Assembly: GCA_014695345.1 (NCBI GenBank)
Contig: JACJOC010000095.1
Coordinates: forward strand, 62,001-126,000
Length of the DNA: 64,000 bases
Direction of reading: 5' to 3'
DNA from: Cyanobacteria bacterium FACHB-471
GTDB lineage: Bacteria; Cyanobacteriota; Cyanobacteriia; Elainellales; Elainellaceae
Shown here: positions 18,338-25,943 of the stretch, one piece after another
Layout: each line of letters opens with the position of its first letter
Position numbering within the stretch: position 1 is the first letter of the stretch
Translations under genes and position numbers: made by a program
The notes under the pieces: model-generated
Told to the model about the DNA's origin: nothing
The model's input: only the letters and a program-made list of their open reading frames with translations
Database searches by the model: none

Positions 18338-18670
18338 GGGATACTTCCTCAAAAATAAAACCGACTCAGGGAACAGTCCTTACAAAAAACGCAAAGCTTG
18401 AGGTGAAAAGGCTTAGCCGCTTCACAGGGAATTAGAATAAGTAGAATTTCAAAATTACTGTATCTCTACCGAGTTACCGTAAATTCTTGGAGAATCATTG
18501 CATACTTTTGTAGATGCAGGCAAGATGGAGGCAAAATTTTGCTTAAAGGTTGAGCAATCTGTTGCGTTGATCGGGAGCAGCGTGACGACCTTGACGGAAA
18601 TTGCCGAATGTATGGCATTGTTGGAACTGACAGGCTTATCCCTATCTCCAACTTCTGGTTCTAGCGTTTC
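18338..18670. promoter_or_regulatory. Divergent promoter region of ssu operon and sugar kinase; two TTACYGTA elements
   Basis: TTACTGTA (18455-18462) and TTACCGTA (18474-18481) are direct copies 19 bp apart, about two helical turns, upstream of ssuA. TTACTGTA also occurs in the palindrome at 9197-9222. A small hairpin with GTGAA (18403-18407) and TTCAC (18421-18425) lies in the ssuA leader. No additional gene is seen. Confidence 0.5.
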
Positions 18671-19984
18671 ATGGCACTAGATTACACACCGTCTGATAAC
18701 ACCCCGGCCGGAGTGTCCGGCTCTTATGTGGGCATCGATTTTGGTACTTCAGGCGCACGGGCGATCGCCATCAACACCCACCAACAAATCCAAGCTCAAA
18801 CCAGTTTCCGATTTGAAGATGATCAGGATTTGGCAACGATCTGGCAAACGGCACTGTTCACCCTACTTGAACAGCTTCCTGTAGAAATTCGTCAGCAGCT
18901 AAAGGCGATCGCCATCAATGGCACCTCTTCCACGGTGCTAGTTTGTGATGCTCAGGGAATTCCGCTCGATCAGCCAATTCTCTACAACGATGCGCGTGGA
19001 ATGGCGGTGATGGATCAGGTGAAAACGATCGCCCCGCCCAATCACACCGTAATTAGCGCCACCTCCAGCCTTGCTAAACTGCTATGGTGGGCTACTTGCA
19101 CAGAGGTGCTGTGTGTTTCTTCTGAAGCCTATTTTCTACATCAAGCAGATTGGCTTGCATTTCTGTTGCACGGTCAACTGGGTATCAGTGACTATCACAA
19201 TGCCCTGAAATTAGGATATAACGTAGGTGAGTTACGTTATCCCGACTGGATGCAAGAGTTACCTGTCTCTTTTAAGCTGCCGCAGGTTGTTGCTCCGGGG
19301 ACACCGATTGGAGTGGTAAAAAGGGAAATTGTCACGCAATTCCATTTGCCTGCCGACTGTTTGGTGTGTGCGGGAACGACCGATAGCATTGCTGCCTTTC
19401 TTGCTAGTGGAGTTCAGTTTCCTGGTGAGGCCGTCACATCTCTCGGCTCTACTCTGGTGCTAAAGCTGCTCAGCGAAACTCGTGTGGACGATGCTCGATA
19501 TGGCATTTACAGCCATCGTCTGGGAGATTTGTGGTTAGTGGGTGGCGCATCCAACACAGGCGGAGCCGTACTAAAACAGTTTTTCACTGATGCAGAACTG
19601 AAGCATTTAAGTGAGCAAATTCAACCCGCGCAAGCCAGTTCGCTTGATTACTACCCGCTGCTCACACCTGGCGAACGCTTTCCGATTAACGATCCCCAAC
19701 TTCAACCTCGATTAGACCCTCGACCCGATCGCCCCGTAGAATTTCTGCGCGGTCTGCTAGAAGGTATTGCTCGAATTGAAGCGAGGGGCTATCGGCTGCT
19801 GCAAGAATTAGGCGCAACCCCGCTATCTCAAGTCTATACAGCGGGCGGTGGTGCAAAAAATCTGATTTGGGCTGAGATGCGATCGCGCCACTTACAGGTA
19901 CCTGTCCTTCCCTCTGCCCAAACTGAAGCAGCCTACGGAACTGCACTATTAGCAAGCAGGCAAACGCCATACCTGGACAGGTGA
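18671..19984 (+). CDS. FGGY-family sugar kinase (D-ribulose/xylulose kinase-like)
   Basis: This 437-residue kinase has the FGGY fold: N-terminal phosphate loop (GIDFGTSGARAIAI, residues 22-35), the ILYNDARGM substrate region and C-terminal adenosine-binding motif (TAGGGAKNLIWAEM). It resembles the cyanobacterial and plant XK-1/SePSK group, shown in Synechococcus elongatus to act on D-ribulose. It reads away from the ssu operon and stands alone. Ribulose is the best guess for the substrate, and xylulose is the alternative. Confidence 0.85.
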   Translation: MALDYTPSDNTPAGVSGSYVGIDFGTSGARAIAINTHQQIQAQTSFRFEDDQDLATIWQTALFTLLEQLPVEIRQQLKAIAINGTSSTVLVCDAQGIPLDQPILYNDARGMAVMDQVKTIAPPNHTVISATSSLAKLLWWATCTEVLCVSSEAYFLHQADWLAFLLHGQLGISDYHNALKLGYNVGELRYPDWMQELPVSFKLPQVVAPGTPIGVVKREIVTQFHLPADCLVCAGTTDSIAAFLASGVQFPGEAVTSLGSTLVLKLLSETRVDDARYGIYSHRLGDLWLVGGASNTGGAVLKQFFTDAELKHLSEQIQPAQASSLDYYPLLTPGERFPINDPQLQPRLDPRPDRPVEFLRGLLEGIARIEARGYRLLQELGATPLSQVYTAGGGAKNLIWAEMRSRHLQVPVLPSAQTEAAYGTALLASRQTPYLDR

Positions 19985-19994
19985 AATATTAAAA

Positions 19995-20023
19995 ATCTCC
20001 AAATTCCTTGAGAATTTGGAGAT
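19995..20023 (-). terminator. Rho-independent terminator of fru operon
   Basis: A perfect 12-bp stem (ATCTCCAAATTC, 19995-20006, and its complement at 20012-20023) encloses a 5-base loop. Read leftward it is followed by TTTTTAATATTT, which fits an intrinsic terminator for fruA. Read rightward it also closes the sugar kinase gene but has no T tract. Confidence 0.85.
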
Positions 20024-20054
20024 CCAGGAACTCAGCGATAAGTGATATGTATCT

Positions 20055-21899
20055 TTAGCTTTGTGGTTCAGCTACGGCTGCTTTAGCTTTAGGCTGCCAG
20101 CGCTTAAGTTGAGCGATCGCCACTGCCGTAACTAAGGTGCCAGCAGCGATCGCCACCACATACAGTCCACCTTGAGTCACCGCATTGGGAATCGCCAGTA
20201 CAAAGATGCCGCCATGAGGAGCGCGGAGGGTGCAGCCAAACAGCATCGAGAGTGCCCCGGTAACGGCTGACCCAGCAATGCAGGCAGGCAACACTCGAAC
20301 TGGATCTTTTGCCGCAAATGGAATTGCCCCTTCCGTGATAAACGCAATGCCCAGTACCGTTGCAACCTTGCCTGCATCCTTTTCCTCGTCAGTAAACTGA
20401 CGTTTCGCCAGTAAAGTTCCCAGTGCTAGCCCCAAAGGAGGAGTCATGCCCGCCGCCATCACCGCTGCCATGGGCTCAAACACACTGCTCGCTAACAAAC
20501 CGACTGCAAAGGTATAAGCGGCTTTGTTGACTGGACCGCCCATGTCTACTGCCATCATGCCGCCCAAAATTAAACCGAGAATGACCGCGTTGGTTTGACC
20601 CATGTTTTGTAGAAAAGCGGTGAGTCCATCCAAAATTGCTTTGACGGGCGCTCCAAAGACATAAACTAGCAGTAATCCGACCGCTAAAGTGGAGAGTAGA
20701 GGAATCACCAGAACAGGTTTGAGTCCTTCCAGATTAGCTGGCAAGTTGATCTTATCGCGCACCAGTAAAGCAATATATCCTGCTAAAAAGCCAGAGAGAA
20801 TGCCGCCTAAAAAACCCATTCCGAGATTAGCCGCCAACATGCCGCCAATTAGTCCTGGTGCTAAACCGGGGCGATCGGCGATGGAAAAGGCAATGAAGCC
20901 AGAAAGAACTGGAACAATTAATGCAAAGGCAGACTCACCGCCAATTTGCATTAAAGCAGCGCCAAAACTTCCCTCTTCCGGCTCCAGCCCAAACACAAAC
21001 GACAAAGCAATGATCAAACCACCTGCCACAATTACAGGCAGCATGTAAGATACGCCTGTTAACAAGTGACGATAAGGACCCGATCGCTTCGCACTTCGGT
21101 CTGCTTTTACCTGCTGAACTGACTGTAGATAATCTCTACCATTTCCGCTCGTAGCTTGGACTTCGGGTTCTGGCAAAGTCAGAGCATCATTGATAACTCC
21201 TTTACCTGCCTTCAAAGCCTGTTTTGTTGAGGTTTCATAGACCCGCTTCCCCTTAAACCGGGTCAGATCCACATAGGTATCTGCCGCAATCACCACTGCA
21301 TCCGCCTGTGCGATATCTTCTGGTGTGAGTTGATTTTTTGCCCCAACAGAACCCTGTGTTTCTACCTTAATCTCATGTCCCAACTCCACCGCTGCTTTGC
21401 GTAAAGCCTCAGCCGCCATAAAGGTATGAGCAATTCCAGTTGGGCAAGAGGTAATACCCACTAAATGTTTTAAACCATTAGAAGGTGAGGTTGAGGCAAC
21501 CGAAGTAGCAGCAGATGAAACGGTTGCTGCAACCGGAGGAGCAGGCACATCCACTTCTGATTCTTGCTGTGTTTCTGACTCGTGCTGTGCTTCGGAAACT
21601 GCCTCTTCAATCACTGCTTTGGTACTGCGAATGGTGCGACTGGTAGAAGTCGCATAAACAGGTTTTCCGACAAAGCGAGACGGATCGACGTGAATATCAG
21701 CTCCAATAATGACTAAATCTGCATCGGCGATATCACCTGCCGACAACGGTGTTTTAACTCCTTCAGATCCTTGAGTTTCAACTTTGATGTCATAACCCAT
21801 CACTTCGGCGGTTTTTCGCAGCGCTTCGGCTGCCATAAAGGTGTGAGCAATTCCGGTTGGACAGGCTGTGACAGCCGCAATTCTTTTGATTGTTTTCAT
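20055..21899 (-). CDS. fruA: PTS fructose transporter subunit EIIB'BC (FruA-like)
   Basis: This 614-residue protein carries two EIIB domains and one EIIC domain. Both EIIB copies keep a phospho-acceptor Cys (ACPTGIAHT, Cys13; SCPTGIAHT, Cys152), joined by a Pro/Ala/Ser linker near residues 108-140. From about residue 275 the EIIC domain has some eight or nine membrane segments with the GGPVNKAAYTF and FITEGAIPFAAKDP motifs. It imports fructose and releases fructose 1-phosphate. It is the third gene of a leftward fruB-fruK-fruA operon and ends at a strong terminator. Confidence 0.95.
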   Translation of the reverse strand: MKTIKRIAAVTACPTGIAHTFMAAEALRKTAEVMGYDIKVETQGSEGVKTPLSAGDIADADLVIIGADIHVDPSRFVGKPVYATSTSRTIRSTKAVIEEAVSEAQHESETQQESEVDVPAPPVAATVSSAATSVASTSPSNGLKHLVGITSCPTGIAHTFMAAEALRKAAVELGHEIKVETQGSVGAKNQLTPEDIAQADAVVIAADTYVDLTRFKGKRVYETSTKQALKAGKGVINDALTLPEPEVQATSGNGRDYLQSVQQVKADRSAKRSGPYRHLLTGVSYMLPVIVAGGLIIALSFVFGLEPEEGSFGAALMQIGGESAFALIVPVLSGFIAFSIADRPGLAPGLIGGMLAANLGMGFLGGILSGFLAGYIALLVRDKINLPANLEGLKPVLVIPLLSTLAVGLLLVYVFGAPVKAILDGLTAFLQNMGQTNAVILGLILGGMMAVDMGGPVNKAAYTFAVGLLASSVFEPMAAVMAAGMTPPLGLALGTLLAKRQFTDEEKDAGKVATVLGIAFITEGAIPFAAKDPVRVLPACIAGSAVTGALSMLFGCTLRAPHGGIFVLAIPNAVTQGGLYVVAIAAGTLVTAVAIAQLKRWQPKAKAAVAEPQS

Positions 21900-21928
21900 G
21901 ATTATTAGAAGTTGTTAAATGATGAAAC

Positions 21929-22867
21929 CTACAGAACCTGCACATCAACCTTACTCATGTAAGATTCAACTGTTTCGGGTGGAGGTAGCCGTGGTCCAAC
22001 CTGGCTAAGTGCGCCAATGGAGAAAGCAGTTGCAAGTCGAGCACAGTCTGCTAAAGTGAGTCCGCGCAGCTTACCAGTGATAAAGCCAGATACCATTGCA
22101 TCGCCTGCACCAACGGTGCTGACCACTTCAATTTGAGGTGGTCGGGCGACCACGATCGCCTCTTGTTCTGCGAAAATGGCTCCTTGGGCTCCCATTGAGA
22201 CGACGACAGAGTGAATTCCTTTCTCCAAGAGGGTTTGGGCAGACTGGGCGATCGCCTCTTCCCCTTCCAACGGATAACCGACCAATTCCTGTAACTCATC
22301 AATATTGGGCTTAATTGCGTAAGGCGCAAAGGGAATTGCCTGCCGCAAGCTCTCACCACTAGCATCTAATACAACGGTTTTGTTTTGTGCTTTTAGCTCA
22401 GATACCAGTTTTCCGTAGATATCGCTGGATAGCCCAGCGGGAACGCTGCCCGATAGCACAAACCAGTCGTGGTCTTGGGTTAGAGTGGCGATCGCCTGAC
22501 GCAGCTTAGCAATATCACTTTCTGTCGGTGGCTGTCCCGGGAAGTTAATATCAGTGACTTGTTTTTGAGCAGCATCAATAATCTTGACATTGACGCGAGT
22601 TTTTCCAGGAATGGTAACAAATTGGTTTTGAATACCTTTTTGGGTAAAGAAATGATCGAATAGCTCCGCATTTTCCTTCCCTAAAAAGCCAGAAACGCTG
22701 ACCGAAAAGCCAAAATCGGTGAGAAATGAGGCTACATTTACCCCTTTGCCGCCGGGGTCTGCCTGCTCCCATTCCACCCGATTCACTTCACCTGCCCTGA
22801 AATGGGAAATGGAAGCCGTCTGGTCAACGGCCGGATTAAGAGTAATAGTAGCAATGTTGGAATGCAT
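21929..22867 (-). CDS. fruK: 1-phosphofructokinase
   Basis: This 312-residue PfkB-family kinase converts fructose 1-phosphate to fructose 1,6-bisphosphate. Visible motifs are the N-terminal GGKGVNVA (substrate binding) and the C-terminal VGAGDAMVSGFI with the catalytic Asp. It is full length and lies 18 bp after fruB and 29 bp before fruA, so import and the next metabolic step are made together. No clear ribosome binding site is seen, which fits translational coupling. Confidence 0.94.
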   Translation of the reverse strand: MHSNIATITLNPAVDQTASISHFRAGEVNRVEWEQADPGGKGVNVASFLTDFGFSVSVSGFLGKENAELFDHFFTQKGIQNQFVTIPGKTRVNVKIIDAAQKQVTDINFPGQPPTESDIAKLRQAIATLTQDHDWFVLSGSVPAGLSSDIYGKLVSELKAQNKTVVLDASGESLRQAIPFAPYAIKPNIDELQELVGYPLEGEEAIAQSAQTLLEKGIHSVVVSMGAQGAIFAEQEAIVVARPPQIEVVSTVGAGDAMVSGFITGKLRGLTLADCARLATAFSIGALSQVGPRLPPPETVESYMSKVDVQVL

Positions 22868-22885
22868 AGGAGATGCACAAGGTAA

Positions 22886-25354
22886 TTACACTAAATTGCG
22901 GACTTCCTGGGCGTTGCGGCAGTTCAGCGCCCGTTTTGCTAAGTCCTGAGTTTGAGAAAAAGAAAGGCTGCGAAGTTTGGCTTTGACAGCCGCCACACTG
23001 GGGATGCTGATGCTCAGTTCCGCTACGCCCAACCCTGCCAAGATTGCCGCTCCTTTGGGGTCACCAGCCATGCCGCCGCAGACTCCCACCCATTTACCTG
23101 CCGCCGTTGCTGCCTGTACGGTTTGGTGAATCATTCGCAGCACGGCTGGATGCAGTCCATCTGCCTGTTTTGCTAGGACAGGATGACCGCGATCCATCGC
23201 CAAAACGTATTGCGTCAGATCATTAGTACCGATGGAGAAGAAATCAACTTCTTGAGCAAACTCATTTGCCATTAATACTGCCGAAGGCACTTCGATCATC
23301 ATGCCGATGTCTACCGGCGGTGCGCCGATCGCCACCCGCACTTCTTCCGCAATTTGCTTGGCTGCTTGAAGTTCTTCTAGCGTCGCGATCATGGGAAACA
23401 TGATCTTGACCGAACCCGTTTGAGCAGCCCGATAGATTGCCCGCAGTTGAGGACGGAACAGGTCAGGACGCTGCAAACACAGCCGAATCCCACGCACCCC
23501 CAAAAATGGATTTTCTTCAGACGGCAGGTTCAGATAAGGCACAGACTTATCGCCACCAATATCCAAAGTCCGAATAATTAGTGGCAAACCGTTTAACGCC
23601 TGAGTCATTTGCGTGTAAGCAGCAAACTGCTCCTCTTCTGAAGGAGGCTCCGAACGATTCAAAAATAGAAACTCGGTGCGAAGTAGTCCAACGCCTTCTG
23701 CGCCTGCATTCACTGCCTGTTCTGCTTCAACAGCAGCACCAATATTTGCCACCACTTCCAGCCGATGCCCATCGGTCATAATAGCGGGCTGGAATCGAGC
23801 AAGCTGTTCCTGTTCGCGTAATGCCTGCAAGTCTTGCTGGGCGACTCTGGCGGTCCCCAGGTCAACTTCAGACGGACGGGGATAGAGGTTGCCGCTTTCG
23901 CCATCTAGAATGCAGCGAGTGCCATCAGTTAAGTCAAGGACGGCTGGACCTGCACCAACGAGCGCCGGAATATCAAGCGATCGCGCAATAATCGCACTGT
24001 GTGAAGTTGGTCCACCATAAGCTGTGCAGAAACCCAAAATAAGGGTTGGATCAAGTCCTGCCGTATCTGATGGAGTCAGGTCTTCGGCAATCAAAATCAC
24101 CGGAGCAGAAGGCAACACAGGCTCATCTTCAACCGTATCGGCAAGCAGCCGCAGCACTCGACGCCCTACATCGCGCAAATCGGCTGCTCGACCCACTAGC
24201 AATGGATCTTTAAGCTGTTCTAGCGCACTCGCCCGCTGCTCATAAACCTGTTGCCATGCCCAGGCTGCACTGCGCTGGTCTTTGAGGTGATTCACTACAT
24301 CCGCTAAGAGTTCGGGATCACCCAAAAACTCCTGATGCGCTAAAAAGATAGCTGCTTTACCCGCACCCGATCGCGCTTTTACCTCTTCATACAGGTCTTG
24401 CAGTTGTGCTTTGCCAGTTTCAACGGCTTGCCGCAGTCGAGTTTCTTCTACCACTGGATCTTTTGCCGTATGTTCAAACACGATCTTGCCGCGCTTGAAT
24501 TGGAATAAGGGGGCGATCGCCAACCCCGGTGAAGCTGCAATCCCAGGAACCGCAGGCGACTCAAAGGTTAAAGCTCGTCCTAAAGTAACTGTGGAGGTTT
24601 CCTCCGCTTCCTCTCCCAAACCTGCCTCAATCTCCCGCCTGAGGGACGCCAGTGCTGCATCCTCATCCTTGCCCTGTGCCATTAGGCGAACGGTTTGTCC
24701 TCCTTCCACACCCAGCTTCAGCAACGACACCAAACTTTTGGCATTAGCAGTCTGACTTCCATAGCGCATCTGAATTTCAGATTCAAATTCCTTCGCCGCA
24801 TTCACCAGAACGGTAGCTGGACGGGCATGAAGTCCTGTTTTGCCAGGAATAGTTACATCTACCGTCTTAGCAAAGTCGTTCTTCGCGAGATCCGTCTCCG
24901 TGGCACTTGCCCCATTGCTATTAGAAGTTTGATTGGTCAGGCAAGCAATGATGTCATCGGGATTCGTCGTTTTGGATAACCGCTGAATTGTTGGCTCATC
25001 ATCCAAAACATGAGTCAGGTTAGAGAGAATTTCCAGGTGTTCGTCAGATTTTGCCGCAATCCCCACCACGAGATAGACCTGCTCCCCCGGATTCCACTCC
25101 ACCCCAGCCGGAATTTGCACGACCGAAATGCCCGTTTCTAAAATCAAATCTCGATCTTTGGGCAGCCCATGCGGAATCGCAATCCCGTTTCCCAGATAGG
25201 TATGAGCAACCTTCTCTCGTTCCATCATCGAGCTGATGTATCCCGGCTGCATATTGCCATTCTCAATCAGCAGCTTCCCTGCCTGAGAAATTGCATCTGC
25301 TTTATTAACAGCTTCCGCCTTTATCTTGATACTTTTTTGGCTCAGGTTAATCAT
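22886..25354 (-). CDS. fruB: PTS multiphosphoryl transfer protein, EIIA(Fru)-HPr-EI fusion
   Basis: This 822-residue protein joins three PTS parts. EIIA(Fru) occupies residues 1-145 (His62 in AIPHG), HPr about residues 164-252 (His176 in GKTGLHARPA), and Enzyme I from about 265 to the end (His452 in GGPTSHSAIIAR, PEP-binding DFFSIGTNDLTQY, and CGGMAGDP). One polypeptide can therefore take phosphate from PEP and pass it to FruA. The region near Ser207 is HPr-like (KSLVSLLKLGV), but whether it is regulated by an HPr kinase is unknown. It is the first gene of the operon. Confidence 0.95.
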   Translation of the reverse strand: MINLSQKSIKIKAEAVNKADAISQAGKLLIENGNMQPGYISSMMEREKVAHTYLGNGIAIPHGLPKDRDLILETGISVVQIPAGVEWNPGEQVYLVVGIAAKSDEHLEILSNLTHVLDDEPTIQRLSKTTNPDDIIACLTNQTSNSNGASATETDLAKNDFAKTVDVTIPGKTGLHARPATVLVNAAKEFESEIQMRYGSQTANAKSLVSLLKLGVEGGQTVRLMAQGKDEDAALASLRREIEAGLGEEAEETSTVTLGRALTFESPAVPGIAASPGLAIAPLFQFKRGKIVFEHTAKDPVVEETRLRQAVETGKAQLQDLYEEVKARSGAGKAAIFLAHQEFLGDPELLADVVNHLKDQRSAAWAWQQVYEQRASALEQLKDPLLVGRAADLRDVGRRVLRLLADTVEDEPVLPSAPVILIAEDLTPSDTAGLDPTLILGFCTAYGGPTSHSAIIARSLDIPALVGAGPAVLDLTDGTRCILDGESGNLYPRPSEVDLGTARVAQQDLQALREQEQLARFQPAIMTDGHRLEVVANIGAAVEAEQAVNAGAEGVGLLRTEFLFLNRSEPPSEEEQFAAYTQMTQALNGLPLIIRTLDIGGDKSVPYLNLPSEENPFLGVRGIRLCLQRPDLFRPQLRAIYRAAQTGSVKIMFPMIATLEELQAAKQIAEEVRVAIGAPPVDIGMMIEVPSAVLMANEFAQEVDFFSIGTNDLTQYVLAMDRGHPVLAKQADGLHPAVLRMIHQTVQAATAAGKWVGVCGGMAGDPKGAAILAGLGVAELSISIPSVAAVKAKLRSLSFSQTQDLAKRALNCRNAQEVRNLV

Positions 25355-25943
25355 GTCTTTTCAAAAGTCAGATATTAACGATTTAAGCAAAGCAAGCTTT
25401 TAATAGAATGAGAAAAACCCCTCATTTCTTCTATCTTTAGGAAGAGGATGTGAAGGAATATCTGTTGCTTACAACAAGCTTACAACAATTAGATTATTGA
25501 TACATACATTACTAAACATGGCCGCAAAAAAATATTGATAAATTCATTTCTTAATCTTAAATCAGAAAATATCCTCGACTAAGCGAGATCCCTTCATAGA
25601 TCAAAATAAAACTTTAAGCGCCTTAACACCTGTTTTATAACTCGTGGCAGTGAATTTAGCGCCATTCTAAGTGGATTGTAGAAGGATCGAACTGTGCGAG
25701 GCATACCCTTCCATACCCATTTAGGATTGCTATGTGAAGTTGATTAAACAGAAAAAGGCAACCTCATCATTTGTTGAGCTACGCTAGTATTAACCCAACC
25801 CACAAAAACTACTTAATTTCCTTCCCTACACCTTTCAAAAGCTGGATAAAAAGAAGTTTTTATCGGCAAGAATTTTACTTTTGGCTAACAAACCTGATTA
25901 ACAAAATAGCTGCTTCTCTACTGAACTTTGTGGAGTAAACAAC
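25355..25943. promoter_or_regulatory. Divergent intergenic region between fru operon and ppsA, with 11-bp tandem repeat
   Basis: This AT-rich 589-bp region should hold promoters for both directions. GCTTACAACAA occurs twice in tandem (25467-25477 and 25478-25488), about 110 bp upstream of fruB, and could bind a regulator. GGAG at about 25931 is the ppsA ribosome binding site. No clear fructose repressor (Cra-like) palindrome and no further gene were found. Confidence 0.45.

Noticed and set aside
20689-21048. 119-codon plus-strand frame inside fruA
   Set aside because: It is antisense to the conserved EIIC membrane segments; its Pro/Lys-rich content reflects their codons.
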